A stretch of DNA of 64,000 nucleotides from Hybos culiciformis (Eukaryota; Arthropoda; Insecta; Diptera; Hybotidae): NCBI GenBank assembly GCA_964007475.1, contig OZ023275.1:34219381-34283380 (forward strand), in the 5' to 3' direction. The notes beneath the pieces are model-generated. The model was not told where the DNA came from, ran no database searches, and saw only the letters and a program-made list of their open reading frames with translations. The position numbers were made by a program, and so were the translations under genes. Positions within the stretch are counted from its first letter, which is position 1, and each line of letters begins with the position of its first letter. Of the stretch, positions 13,900 through 27,227 are shown piece by piece.

Positions 13900-16800
13900 C
13901 ATTGAGTAATAATATTTATAAGAGGGATAGAATTCATACAAGTAAATTTCAGATTTTTTTTCAATATCTCAAAAATGATGACAATATTATCAATGTATTG
14001 AGTAAAAATTTCCGACTCAAATGTGTTTCTTAATTTTATTATTATTTTAATTCCTAGATTCAGTCTGCTTTGATTAGCTAATGAGGCAGGATCATTGTCG
14101 GATTTTTTATTTTATGTTTTAAATAAAAACAGATATTATATGATTCTATGATATATTTGTTTGAATTTAAAACAGATGGTATGAATGATATGTTGCCAAT
14201 TTTATGCAATACATGTAAAATGCATTTGAATTAATTTTAAGTATTCTATGTTTTTCTAATCAGATGAGAATAATGTTATTTATATATGAATTCTTATCTA
14301 GTGCAGTGATGCGCAAAATGTGGGTGGCGACTCACACTGATGTCGCGATTAACTCCGGAGGGTAGAAAAAAATGATTTTACCTTTTTGAAATATACAATA
14401 ATATAATTAGTTAATCTTTTGTGCTTTTCCTGCTATTAATTCTTACAAAAAACGAACGAATGAACGAATATGCAAACATTTTTTTTGTTTCAGATAAGAA
14501 AATTTTCGCGTCATGCAATTGAACCAAATTTCGATCAAATAACATCTGGGGTGGAATTATGTAACTTTGTCGTTTTTGTGACAATCGACAATTTCAAACA
14601 CGATCAATTTGTATGGACAATGAATATTATTGCTTCGCGTATTTAATCATCATCATCTGTTGTATATTATATTTCTTTCTGGCAAAAAAAGAGTTTATTT
14701 CCTCTCTTTAAGAGAAAATATATACAAAGTAAAGCTTACTTCAAGAAAAGAAGAGTCCAAATTGTAAATGTGTGGGTTATAAAACTTAATAAAAACCTAA
14801 AATTTCAACTGATTTATAGAGTGAACTTTGATTTATAAAATATTTAAAAAAATGTGAGCGCGGAGAAAAAAAAATTATGTACCTACTTTTTTTGATTTTA
14901 ATAGACAATTGTCGAAAAAAAGTTTAGCTTCACATAACTGAAATTATAGACAATTGTCTATCAAATAAAAACGACAGCTATTTTTTGGTCGTCAATTTTA
15001 AAACAATAAATTAATAAATCAAAATTTTTTTTTTATAAAATGTCAATTTACTTTTATTCAACAAATGATTTTATTTCGTTTTTTTTTAATTATTTCCATT
15101 TCGTCGAAGTTTCAAACTGTTGTTGAATAAAGAATAAACATCTATAAGCATCTTAAAAAAATAAAACGTTTTATTTTTGAAGTGAATTAAAAACTTCAAT
15201 AATAAGAAAGTCTAGATATTTGGCCATTAATTTCTAAATTATAAATTAACAAAAACTACAATGTATCATTTTAAAATTTTGATTTACGATTTTATGAATT
15301 GTAGGAGGTGAGAAGGGCTAATATTTAATCCTTGAATGGCAGTTTTCAAGATGCCTTATTGAATGTTATTTATTATAGAATTTTTTTATTTTTGGGCCAT
15401 TTGATAGTTTAATATTTTTATCTGATTGACCATTATTGAAAGAAAATACTTGGTTTATTTATAAAAATAATTAAAATAAATTGTTTATTCTTAAACAATT
15501 GTTTTATAGTTATAATTTATTCTCTAATTAAAATTTAATTTTTTAAACGCTTAAAATCATTTAAATTAGTTATGACTCCTAAAACCTAAATTTTTATAAA
15601 AATTTATTATTTCCTAGATAATGATCAGAAATTAAAATTATAAAATTTGAATTAGATACCAATGTAAATATGTACATAATTCAAGGAAGATTATTTGCTT
15701 TGACTCAGCTAAATGATGAAAAACTAAAGAAGCACGTTTGATAAGTCATTCTATTGTTATGTTATTTATCCCTTAGATAATATTGTCAAGGAAGAAATAT
15801 GAATCGGAACAAACGAAGTATGTTAAATATTAACACAATATTTGATCCAAGCAGAAGTACTTAGTTCTGAATAAAATAAAATCGGTTAAGAAAACAATCA
15901 TTTTTTAATTAAATAAATACATTTTAATGAAGTAAAATAATGGTTTTGTTTTTCCAAAATTAATGAATTGATTGAAATATTTGTTTAAAATTTATCTTTA
16001 AAATAAGTAGGTACTTTTAATCAATATGAAAGCATAAGTTAAATAGATGAGTTCTAAACATTTTTATGATTTACGAATTATAAATAAAACACAATTATGA
16101 AAAAGTGTAAAATAAGTATGCGCAATTTTCAAAAATTTCATAAAACACCACACCACATACGAAATAAAAAATTTTCTATATCAATTTTCACGTTGCCATT
16201 ATAAAGAATACAACTAAAAACCTTTTGTTAGTGTATGTTTTAAAATCATAAATACAGTATAAAATTTTGAGTTTGTTTACTAAATTAAGAAATTATTGAG
16301 AGAGAAAAAATGTGGTTTAATATTTAAAAAAAATTATCTACACTATATTTTTTGCTAAAACGATATTTAAAAATTCACGATATTTTTCCATGAAGCAAAA
16401 AAGTCGAATTGGTCGTGTTTGTGATCGAAGTCGACAATTAAAAAATTTTTTTTTCGTTAATTTCTGAATAATATTATGAGAAATGTGATTTCCACCTATT
16501 AAAATTACATGAAGCAAAAAGTCGACAATTGTTAAATTTTGTGACAATTGTCGATTGTCGACCGGTGACAATTGTTATATGATTCCACCCCTGAATTCAG
16601 GATCTCTCTTCTCACTAATTTATTTTCTTATCATAATTCGGAATTGGTGTAATTTTTGTTTTTTGCAACTTATTTATATACAGGTAACCCTCGATTAACG
16701 CGGCACTTCAATTGCGCGGTTTCGATTTTACGCGGAAATATATTTTAAGCTTATTTAAATAACGCGGGTACAAAGTTCAGTTTTACCCCGTAAAAAGAAT

Positions 16801-17669
16801 TTTTTTTATGCGAAAAAAAATTTTTACCCGGATAAAAAATTCGGTTTTACTTGGAAAAAATTTTTTATGTGTACATATGTAATTAAATATTTTGTTAAAG
16901 TTTTTTCTTGTAAAGATTATTTTTGCATATTTTTATGAATATTTAAATAAATTATGCATATTATTATGAATATTGTTTTATTTTAAAAACGTGGGCACAG
17001 TTCGAAAAAGTTTGCGCATCACTGGTAGAAGACGTTCGTGAAAACTAGTAGAATTATTAATGAGCCCACATATCGTCGGCTTAGAATCCTTTTAGTCCAA
17101 ACGCCATTCAGTTAGTTTCGACTAAATCCAATTTGAAAGTTTATATGTACGTTTTATGACATTTGTTTTTTATCCATGAATGATATTTTAGGAGTTCTGT
17201 GCAAAATTGGATTATTCAGATATTATTAATTGATCTTTTAAGATCGTTAGGCGTTTATTAATCAGTATGCGGTATCTAAAAATATTATCTCATTCCACTT
17301 CATAAATTCAAAAAAATTACAAGTAAGTGGATTTATGGAACAATATAAAAATAAAAACAATTAAACTTTTGTACCAAAATATTTGACTTCGCCTAAAATC
17401 AAAAAGCATATGATCATAGAATCATATGATATGTTTCTACTTAAAACATAAAATAAAAAATCCGACAATGATCCTATGTCATTAGCTAATCAAAGCAGAC
17501 TGAATCTAGGAATTAAAATAATAATAAAATTAAGATAAAAACATTAGAGTCGGAAATTTTTAATCAATACATTGATAATATTGTCATCATTTTTGAGTTA
17601 TTGACAAAAAAAAATTCTTAAATTTACTTGTATGAATTCTGTCCCTCTTATAAATATTATTACTCAATG
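13900..17669. mobile_element. long-TIR DNA transposon, copy B (7-bp target duplication)
   Basis: Same family as copy A but inserted in the opposite orientation. Termini start CATTGAGTAATAAT and the 7-bp duplication is CTATAAT (13893-13899 and 17670-17676). Different target sequences at A and B show two independent insertions. The interior from about 16680 to 17400 is the reverse complement of about 11090-11760 in copy A, and about 14260-14545 is the reverse complement of about 11870-12150. A pogo/Tigger-like terminus (CAGGTAACCCTCGATTAACG) begins at 16681, and hAT-like ends (CAGTGATGCGCAAA) lie at 14304 and, inverted, near 17020-17032. No transposase frame. Confidence 0.8.
14549..16590. mobile_element. 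nested DNA transposon with 3-bp duplication (CTG)
   Basis: The inverted ends begin GGGTGGAATTATGTAAC on the left and GGGTGGAATCATATAAC on the right (reverse complement). CTG is duplicated at 14546-14548 and 16591-16593. The uninterrupted site is present once in copy A at about 11861-11863, which confirms the boundaries. The palindromic decamer GACAATTGTC or variants recurs in both subterminal regions (for example 14905, 14945, 16522-16575). No coding frame. A 3-bp duplication and GGG start fit PIF/Harbinger best, although that superfamily usually targets TWA. Confidence 0.78.
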
Positions 17670-17676
17670 CTATAAT

Positions 17677-20600
17677 TTAAAGGAAACTGAATAGGGTTTT
17701 TGTGACACTTAAACACAAATAACAAAATAGCTAAATGAGTAAAATTAGTATTATCTTAATAGGATTTGGGAGTTCCAAACATTTTTTTCAAAAAAAAAAT
17801 ATATAAATAAAGTTAAATAAAAAAATTCAATAAAAAGTGCATAAAAAATGCACGATGCACAGCTTCTAATCTTTAATTATGGTGATCAATCAATGTAAAT
17901 ATATTCCAATATAGACCTTATTAGAAAACAGTAAAGGGTTTTTAATTTATTTTAAATTTACATTATTCCCACTGAACCATTGATGATAGTGTAATAATTA
18001 ATTGTTTAAGTATGCAAAGCATCTGGTTAAATCATCATAATAACTTAGTACAGTACATATAAAATAATTCAAATTGTATATTCTTTATTATTCAGTCAAA
18101 AGTTTTCGCCATCAAGAGCAGAATAATTAAAAAAAAACTTTATTATTAAAATATAGGAGTATTAGAAATAAAAGAAAATATTGAAATTCAAAATTTTCCA
18201 TTTGCGTTATGTTATGCAAAACAAAAACAACTTATTTGAATCAGAATGGTAAAAATAGGGTAAGTGGGCAATTATTGCATGGTAACACACTTCATTTCAT
18301 TAATTTGTGGAAAATTTAAAATCGTAATTTTTAACTTTTAGCAATAGGAATGAAACTTGAAAGCAATTATTATTTTTACATACAAAACTAATAAAATTTT
18401 ATTGCTCTTAATTGTTAAAACATTTTACTTGAAATCATTAAAATATAGTTAAATTGTTTCGTCCTGCTAACAAGCTTATGCCTCCTTCAGATACTTGATA
18501 CCTAGATTTACAATTCTTGAAATCAATGTTTCACATTTCTAATTAATTAAGTGTAAAGTTTATTTTTTAATACGCATTCCTTTATTTCTGACGGTTAATC
18601 TAACATATAGAATATACTTAGCTGTAGTAATTTATTCTAAATTTTTAAACCCGAATTTCAATAGGGAAATATTTTCACTTATCTTTTAATAAAGTGTTAA
18701 CTATCAAACTATATTATTAATAATAGAAATTGAAATTGAATGATTAATTTCATTAACATTTAAGTTTCTGTCAATAATTGACTCCGTTCTCTGTATTTTA
18801 TTCAACAAAAAATTAATAACATAATATAAAAATAAACTTTTATTATTGTTACTTCCCACTTATTTACAAAAATCTTGAATACTTTTATTTTCCATATAAA
18901 TTATTCGTGTGTTGTAACTGCATAATATTTTTCGGAATTATTTCATTATAATAAACTGAAAAGGATTATTTTTTTTTATCTTTTTACACTCTAAAAAATT
19001 TTTGTAAAACTTTAAAATAAAATTTCATAATTAGAGCATTTAATTTCAAAGTTCTGTCGTCGCGTTGGTAAAATTTAAAAAAAATAAATAAAAATAAAAC
19101 AAAATTAGAAAAACTAAATGTAAAGGTATTGTTTAAATTCAGAAGAATCGACAAACATTATTTAAAATTCCAATTATAATTTTACAAAAATCTATACATA
19201 TTATGTATTTGAAACAAATATTTTTAGAGTGTAAGAGCGCACTACTTTTTTGATAAACTTCATTTAACAAAACGAAAAAAAAAGGAAAAAAATTGAGTAT
19301 ACTTTATTCAAAAAATAGAAGGCAAAAAAATAAGGACCTTCAAATTTATATAATATATAATTTTTAATGACACTGAAATTTATCATGCATTTGAAAGGTA
19401 ATAATTGAATGTAGATAATTTTAACAATTTGAATTTTGTAATTTTGACCAAAAAAAGAAAAAAAATGATAATCATGCGGCAGAACTATATAAAAATTTTA
19501 TATAACTAATGGGTCATTGTTGTATATTTTTTTTCGCTATTTTTTATTATCGTTTCATTTAGAATGTTAGTTTGATTTCAATTTCCAAATGAATAATATT
19601 TGGAGAACGGCCAATCGAAGATTTTTCTTTCTATTTATATTTTTTTTTTATAATATTTATACAGTTAAGTATACATACATTATACTTAAATATACCTGGA
19701 CGCATAACGTTAATTTTTTTTTTAAATTTTATATTAACAAAACTTTATAATCAATGTAGAAATAAATTTCTATTTACGATATAATTTACATTTTTATAGA
19801 ATTAGATTTTGTTTGAAATTATTTATTTCAACTTAGAATCCCTAAAATTAACCATATATAAAATTTTACATTAGTTGCGATATTAATTTCTTGGGATTGA
19901 TTCATTTAAAAATTAAAATGTTTTAAACAAAAATGCTCAAAAAATAACTTAAATTAAAATAGACTTCGATGTATTTTTTTTTTGTTTGTTTTTTCATTTA
20001 TCTGCTAAATCTGGTTTAGTTTGTTTTGTGTGCTCGAGTTCTTCGATTTGATACAAATATTTGTTTTTAATTTCCCTGCATAATTCACATAATTCACAAT
20101 CGAAATTAAATAATTTGAAATTAATTATCTTTAAGGAAGGACATATAAATTTTGTTAATATTGAATGCAAACATAATTCCAAATTTGTGGGAAATATTTC
20201 TTGCAGCCTAATTACAGAAAATAATATCACAACAGCTTTTATTTATGATGTTTATTTAATTAGAGAGCTGAAAGATATTTGGGTAAAATTGATTTAATAA
20301 GATACAATTTTTTTAATCGTTAAAATTTGTTTTTTATATCTCAATATTTTGATTTACAAATATTTTTCCGACAATCATAATTATCGGCCTATTGCAAGAA
20401 ATATAACTATAAATCATTGTGAAATGTTGAAATTCAATAAATTTCCATCCGTATCAATAAAATGGCTGTACAATGTTTTGAACAAGTCGAGTTCAAATTA
20501 ATTTCATGAGTGCCCTGTGAAGGTTTCTAATTTTATTTCAGAATTTGAAATTAAAAATTTTTTGATGCGATTCTATATAAAATTATTCTTTTAGGCCGAT

Positions 20601-21001
20601 CATTATATAATTAAATTGATCGTACCGACGCCGAAGAAGTCTAAATATCTTGTATCTAATGGTTTGTATAAAATAATTTACAAAATTAGTGAGAAAATTC
20701 AAAAAAAGCTTTGAAAACGTTAACATTGCTGAACTATTTTTCGAAAATAAAAATGTTTAATAGTAATATTGCTTTTTTTCTGTTATGGTATTTTATAGTA
20801 TATGCTTATAAACCACATATACATTTAAAAAAATAATAAAAAAATTTAATTAAATTAATATGTAATCAATGTCATATGTTTGAAACTATATAAGTATTAT
20901 AGTATGTTGGATAAATAAGAAACATAAATAAACATAAATGAACGTTTGTTGTTACAAATAATTGTATAATACATATATATGTGACAATTCAAATGTACAT
21001 A
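17677..21001. other. AT-rich non-coding stretch
   Basis: Short overlapping open frames on both strands at 19994-20297 have no recognisable domain and oppose each other, so I treat them as chance. No paired repeats identified. Confidence 0.5.
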
Positions 21002-21009
21002 TATACATA

Positions 21010-21744
21010 CAGGGGCGTCGATAGCCAACACCGGGCCCGGGAAAAGATTTTTACAAATAAACATTTTTTTTACAGGTTTTTTATAGGTTTTAACATTATG
21101 AAAATAATACTACTTAATTGAGACTCCTAAACATATACTTTTATCATTAATAGTCACACTTTGTACATTTGTACAAATCTACTTGTGAAATATGAATTAT
21201 GGTGTACAGGGTAGGAAATAAGATCCTCATATGATCAGAATGTAAAGTTTTTTCGCTTAATATAAAAACTTTTAATATAAAAACTTTAATTTACACCACT
21301 TTAAAAAATCACAAATAATTAATAAAGACAACCCCTCCTAGATTATTTAAATTCGGACCGCGGTCCAAACAGTCCAACAAATACGAACAGTTTGGATGTC
21401 TAGTAATAGTAGAAATAGAAAATTAATTTTGTGAAAAAAAGCTGAAAAATCAACACCTTAAAATTATACTTACTAATGATAAAATTTTTATACACTTTTT
21501 TCCATAACAAATTACAAAAAATTCTACTTGACGCCATCATCAAGGACTTTTTATGTAAATTTTTTCCAATAATGACTGTAAGCATGAAACTTAATAAACA
21601 TTTAAGCATGAAACTTAATATCACATATGTATAATGTTAATGTATATTGTTTTTGTCGCAAAAAAAATTAAACAAGCGGGCCCCTTAGCTCTGTGGGCCC
21701 AGGGAATTATACCCCCCCCCCCCCCCCCCCTCTTGACAGGCCTG
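21010..21744. mobile_element. non-autonomous hAT-type DNA transposon with poly-C tract
   Basis: A perfect 8-bp duplication TATACATA flanks it at 21002-21009 and 21745-21752. The left end starts CAGGGGCGTCGATAGCC and the right end reads, inverted, CAGGCCTGTCAAGAGGGG. Both ends carry GGGCCC-rich sequence near the terminus (21031-21040 and 21678-21702), which stands out in this AT-rich region. A run of 19 C residues lies at 21712-21730. The interior is AT-rich without transposase coding. Confidence 0.87.
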
Positions 21745-22189
21745 TATACATATACATAACACACCGTCCAATGAATTTTATGTGTTTTCCTTTTCACAAG
21801 TTAAATTTATTGCAATTTTTTTTTTTTTTTTTTATTTATTTCCTTGTAATCATTATTTGGTTTTACATTTGTATTCTTATTTACATATTATTGCCTAAGA
21901 GATTAGATTATTCTTAACCTATACAACTAATTAATAGATTATTTGTTACATATAAGAGAATAGATACTTTTATCTTTGATATTTAAATTTTAAGTAGAAT
22001 AAAACAGGAGATAAAAACCTCTATGTGATAGTTATTTTTAAATTTTTTTTTTTTTTTTAAAACTTATTTGCTAAAAATTAAATTCTAGAGGAGGATTACA
22101 ATGTTTCTGTTATTATGCTACGTGTCACTTCGTTATTACTTACTGAACAGCTGTAGTTAAATTTAATACTTATTTTTTCTATTTTATCG

Positions 22190-24658
22190 ACTATTTTCGG
22201 AGTTTTAGATATGGTATGAAGTTGGCTTGTACTAAAGTGTGTATCATTTTAAATATTTTATTTTGTTTTATTTGAAGTTTATTTAGATGTAATTTGGCAC
22301 AGTTTCCCCATACAGGACAACCGTAGGTTAGGATGGGCATTATTGTTGATTTATAAAGCAAGATTTTGTTTTTAGTGGATAGTTTTGATGTTCTGTTTAA
22401 TAAAGGATATAATAATTTTACTAAAGAGTCTACTTTTTTTTAGAGAATTTATTGTCAATTTGAGTTTTGAAATTTAGTTTTTGGTCCAAGTACAAACCTA
22501 AATATTTTATGTTGTCGTTCCAGTTCACCTCAATGTTATTTAAAGTTAATGGCCTTTGAGGTAAAAAAATTTGTTTTCTTTTTCTTGTGAAGAACATTGC
22601 TTGTGTTTTTGAAGAGTTGATTTTTATTTTCCATTTGTAAAAATGAGAACTAATTTCTTCAATAACGCATTACTGAGGTTTTGTTTTATGTCTAAGGGAA
22701 ATACTTCAGAAGACAGTATAGCTGTATCATCTGCAAATAAACCTAAACATGTATTGTTTGTTTTGGAAATGTCACTGGTGTAGATATTATAAAATATTGG
22801 GCTTGAGTGACTTTTATTAAATAATTAGGGAAGTCTCTAGTTAATAATTTGTGGATTAGTGCATCGTGCCAAACGGTGTCAAATGCTTTTTCAATATCTA
22901 AAGTAATCATTCCGATTGATTTTTTCTGATTAAGTACTGTTTTTATTTTGTTTTTGATTCTATTTAGTTGATGTGTAGTTGAATGACCATTCCTAAAACC
23001 GAATTGTTCATTGGATAAAATCTGCTTGGTGTTAAGGTATTTTTCTATTCTTTTTTTGATACATTCTTCAAATAATTTTCCAAGAGAACTCAACAGACTA
23101 ATTGGGCGATAACTTTCTACTTTATTCCGGTCTTTGTTTGGTTTGTTTATACATACAACAATAGCTTGTTCCAGGCTTGTGGAAAATAACCAATTTTTAA
23201 GCAACTATTGAATATATTTAGCAGATATTTTATAGCTTTTTTAGGTAGGTTTCTTATAACGATATTATTGATTTTGTCCCCTCCTGGAGCTTTGTTTTTC
23301 TTAATATTTGAAATAATGTTGTTTAGTTCTGTAATCTTGATTAGTTGGTAATGATTGATTGGACGCGAATTGATTATTTGGATACTGTCTTTAACTAATT
23401 GCTCAGTTTCAGAATCACTAAAATTTTTTGTTAGGGAGTGATTTTTAGCGAAATACGTCCCGATTTCGTTAGCTTTTTCTGCATCTGTATTTAGTATTTT
23501 TGTATCGGTGATTATAGCTGGAATAGATCGATTTCTGTTTTTTAAGACTTTACTTAAGTTCCAAAACGGTTTGGAGCCTTCCTCTAATTGTTCTAGCTTT
23601 TGGTCCCAATTTTTGTTCAATATTTTATTAAATTCCCGTGAAATTCTTTTGTTTAGAGAATTCACTTCCCATTTGACAAGACGATTTTTTTATCTTTGCC
23701 AGACACGTTTTCTGCTGTTTCTATATTGTATTAATTGTTTTAAATTGGACGGAATTTTTTTGATTCCTAGATTTTTAATTTCTTTTTTAAGGAACCATTT
23801 CATCTGTTACGATATTGAGTTTATCCACAAGGTAATCTATTGCTTGGTCTATACATATATTGCTCGTCAAATTTTCGTGAAAGTTTCCTAGCGGCGTTAA
23901 TATTTCGGACAGTTTGTTTTTAAAATATTCCCAGTTAATTTGTGAATATAGAATTTCTTAAGTAATGGGGTAATAGAGCAATGAATTTTTCCTAATACCG
24001 GTAAGTGATCTGAACCAAATCTTAAATCGCTATTGGCTGTTCGATGAGTTCTGAGCAGTTTGTTAAAATTATGTCCAAGATAGAGGGTATACCCCTTATT
24101 GATGCGGATAATATGTTGGGTCAGTCGTAGTTATTATTTCATACTCGTGTATTGTAAGTTTGTCATGTAGGATTACACCCCAGGTATTATTCTTTGCACA
24201 ATTCTACAGCCTACGTCTGCAGTTCAGATCACCTAGAATAATGTAATTAGTGCTCAGTCTATTAAAACAGTTCAAGTCATTAATAAAATCGTTTTTTTTG
24301 TTTTATGTAGGGTTACCTCCCGGGAAATATGCTCCTATAAGCTTGATTGCTTGATTATTAAGGGATATCTGAATAGCTAACGTTTCTATTATTTTTGTTT
24401 TTAGATGAGGTAACTGAAGATGTTTGATGTCATTTTTAACAAAAATTGCTACTCCTCCGGCTCGGGTACTAATTCTATCCCTTCGATAACCTATGTAGTT
24501 GGGACAAAATAAAGTGTTTTCTGATTTTAACCAAGTTTCGGTTACTACAGCTATGTCTACTTTTACAGGAAATCGTAAAACTCAGAAAATTTATCTTTTC
24601 TAGAAATACTTTTTGCATTCCAAAACATTATGATTAATTTATTTCTATTAATCTGCAT
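22190..24658 (-). pseudogene. LINE ORF2: AP endonuclease-reverse transcriptase (broken)
   Basis: The product would nick target DNA and reverse-transcribe LINE RNA. The start ATG at 24658-24656 overlaps the ORF1 stop by 11 nt. The endonuclease shows a VVTETWL motif near 24550 and RDRISTRAGGVAIFV near 24450, then ILGDLN near 24230. The reverse transcriptase (23665-22690) shows YRPISLLSSLGKLFE, QFGFRNGHSTTHQL, the LDIEKAFDTVWH motif A near 22900 and FADDTA (motif C) near 22715. The C-terminal YGCPVWGNCAKLHLNKL segment, typical of jockey ORF2, is near 22315. There are frameshifts near 24580, 23700, 23170 and 22780 and in-frame stops in the endonuclease part, so no functional protein is possible. 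Confidence 0.88.
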
Positions 24659-25940
24659 TATATAAGTATTTAATTGTAATATTAAATAAAACTTGTAGCT
24701 GTTGTTCTTTGTTTGTACATATTTTTAATTGAGATATCATTTCTTGTGATATATTTAAAAGATCATTAATAGAAAAAAGATTAGAATTATTTGTGTTATA
24801 ATTATAATTAGTTGCAAAATTATTGTTATTTTTGAGGACTGCAGAATAATTCACAGTTGGGTCAAAGTTATTTTTTTCATTGTTATAATTAGAATTAAAA
24901 TTTAATGTATTACCTAAATTCATTTTGTTTAAAGGTGGAAAGCTGTTTGGTGAGTAAGCGTAACTGTTTTTTATGTGGATTGCTATTTCGTGCTCTATTT
25001 CGATCTCTGAGTCGTTGTTGTAATTCGATGTACTCTAATCGTTTTGGACAGCCGATAGCACTAGCTGGGTCGGGTGAGGCAGTTGACAATTTGCACATTT
25101 TACTGTTATAGTTGGATCTTTCAATTTAAACTTGGCGTAGTTTTCACACAAATTTGTTTCATGCGCTCCAGAACATATATTGCACTTAGGCTTCAAGTTG
25201 CACCACTTTGAACCGTGTCCGTAGGTTTGGCAACGATAACAGCGAGTGGGACCCCTTCCTGTTGTTCTGTAGAAGTCCCAGTGAATTATTGTATTGAACA
25301 AAACTCTACAATTGGTTTTCAGTTCGTTTAATTTAATGCTACCTTTAGGAAAGTACCACAAATACGTTGCTTGATTGGAATAACGTGAGTTCTTAATTGT
25401 CATTTCTTTGATCTCAGTAAATGATGTTATGCTTTTATCTTTTAATTCCTGTCTAAGGGTCTGAATATCGGTTTTATGCAATCCTTTCAGAACTATTTTT
25501 ATTGGTTCGCTTGGGTCGCTGTTATGACCGAAAAACAATAAACTTTTCTCCTGAAGATACTTATACATGTTTCATGCTCCTTCAAGGTGTTACAATAAAT
25601 TTGGGTGCCAATACTTGTGTTCTTTAGCTTGTACTTCTCACCAATTTCAGAAGCAACGATGTGTTTCTTTTTTTGCTGTAGTGTTTGACTAGGGCTTATG
25701 ATAATGTTGATGGGGGGAGAACGTTTTTCCTTGATAACGACTTCATTTGTTGACATTCCTTCTTCGTTGTTTTCAATCTGACTCAGAGGTGCCCAATAGT
25801 TACCCGATAATCCTTTGGTTTTGTTTGCTGGCAGCGATCTTCCACCCGTGGGTGCCATTTTCGGAGCGAGAATTAATACTTTATTTGAAAAATTTTCAGA
25901 TTCATCAGAAAGTTCTGATGAACTTTTGTGTCTTTTTCTG
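24648..25940 (-). pseudogene. LINE ORF1: gag-like zinc-knuckle protein (broken)
   Basis: This would be the RNA-binding chaperone of the LINE particle. The N-terminal part has a first visible Met at 25858, but the frame is open and serine-rich upstream to about 25940, so the true start is probably lost. A frameshift lies in 25499-25568. The next block (25568-25035) ends in the insect PRE_C2HC-type segment followed by zinc knuckles: CYRCQTYGHGSKWC, CNICSGAHETNLC and the start of a third, CANCQLPHP. A second frameshift near 25040-25100 leads into an Asn-rich tail that ends at the stop at 24648-24650. The domain order matches jockey and I-group elements. Confidence 0.85.
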
Positions 25941-26066
25941 TAGTTAATTGTTTTATATAATTATATAAAATAAAATCAAATATAGAACAAAAACTGAAAG
26001 ACTGTGGTATATTATAATTTCTGATATCACTCAACGAGAGTTGATAAGAAACTGTATTGCAATTTT

Positions 26067-27219
26067 ATATCATTCGATGAACTGAAATTTTCTCAACAAT
26101 ATGGGAAAAATATTTAGTAGAAAATAAGATAATTAAGGATAAAGGAAGCAATAATAATATCTAATAAATGCAAGGGTGAAAAATATACCTATACTGAAAA
26201 TTTTATTTATTTATTCCTTTTTGGCTTAAGAATTACAAGGTGCTAAATTTTCATGCATCAATTAACTTCTGAGAGACATTTATTTTGACACTTTTGACAA
26301 GCAAATTTGAGATGGTGGTGGTGTTTATTATTATCCATTGCACATAAACAAAATTAGTTTATTCTGGAAAGGAAATTATTTATAGTCTTTATTTTCTATA
26401 TGATTAATTCGATTTTTGTAGCTACTCTTCCGTTAAAAAGGGTTTAGATTGTGGAATACGATAAATAAACAGGTATTTTAAAATTCTAAATTACGTTTTA
26501 ACAAAAATAATGGGTTTTTTTATATTTTGAATTAGTGAAAAATATTTCTAGACAACAGATTTATACATAGTTAGAAATAAGCAAAGATTTAAAATTATAA
26601 GAAATCGATTTTGCCCTAAAAGGGTTATAAAATAATCTAAGCTCAGTTGATTCATTTTTCCATACCGAACTAAATAAATATTTTTCAAAAATTTGGTTTA
26701 TTAAAAATTTACGTACAGAATCTCAATATCTACAAAATACTTTCAAAACACCATTAAACTTTTTGATTAATGATTTTTCGGGATTTTTCATTTTATTCGC
26801 ATAAAAAATTTTCAATTAGTAAAAAATAAAAAAAAATTATTGTGACCATATAAAAAATACTGAAGACAAATTAAGTCTTTTTATAGTCTTGTAAAATTAG
26901 ATATTCCATTTCATATTATAATTCTTTGCAAAGAAGAAAAGATACATTTTTTTTTATTGAAAAAACATTAATCTAGACGAAATATACTAAAAATTTGCTA
27001 ATGGTGATCCCAATTTTTTTTTTTTTTTTTTTTTTTTTTTCTTAAAATTATTGGAAGAAATTAAAACTTAAAATTTTTTATTAAAAGTAAGTCAGGTTAA
27101 AACTTATAATTATTAGAAATTTAATTTTGTGACACCTGTGAAAACTGATCATTGAAGTTGTTAGTTAAAACATCGATTTGGCTAAATTTAACGTACCACA
27201 TTAATTTATTGCATGGTCT
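26067..27219. other. AT-rich non-coding stretch
   Basis: No genes recognised. An uninterrupted run of 27 T residues is at 27014-27040. Confidence 0.5.
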
Positions 27220-27227
27220 ATATATAG

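Larger units (their letters stand above)
21816..26054 (-). mobile_element. jockey-like non-LTR retrotransposon (LINE), decayed
   Basis: Minus-strand element with ORF1 (zinc-knuckle nucleic-acid-binding protein) followed by ORF2 (AP endonuclease then reverse transcriptase), the jockey order. The 3' end is an A tail, seen as a T run at about 21816-21833. The sequence TATTGCAATTTT occurs both at the 3' flank (from 21808) and just outside the presumed 5' end (26055-26066); I read it as the target duplication, partly ambiguous because of the T run. That gives about 4.24 kb, close to full jockey length. Both ORFs are broken by frameshifts and stops, so it is inactive. It has inserted 63 bp from the hAT element ending at 21744. 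Confidence 0.82.

Noticed and set aside
19994..20297. Overlapping frames on both strands of 78 residues
   Set aside because: Mutually antisense, no homology recognised, no promoter, splice or polyadenylation context.
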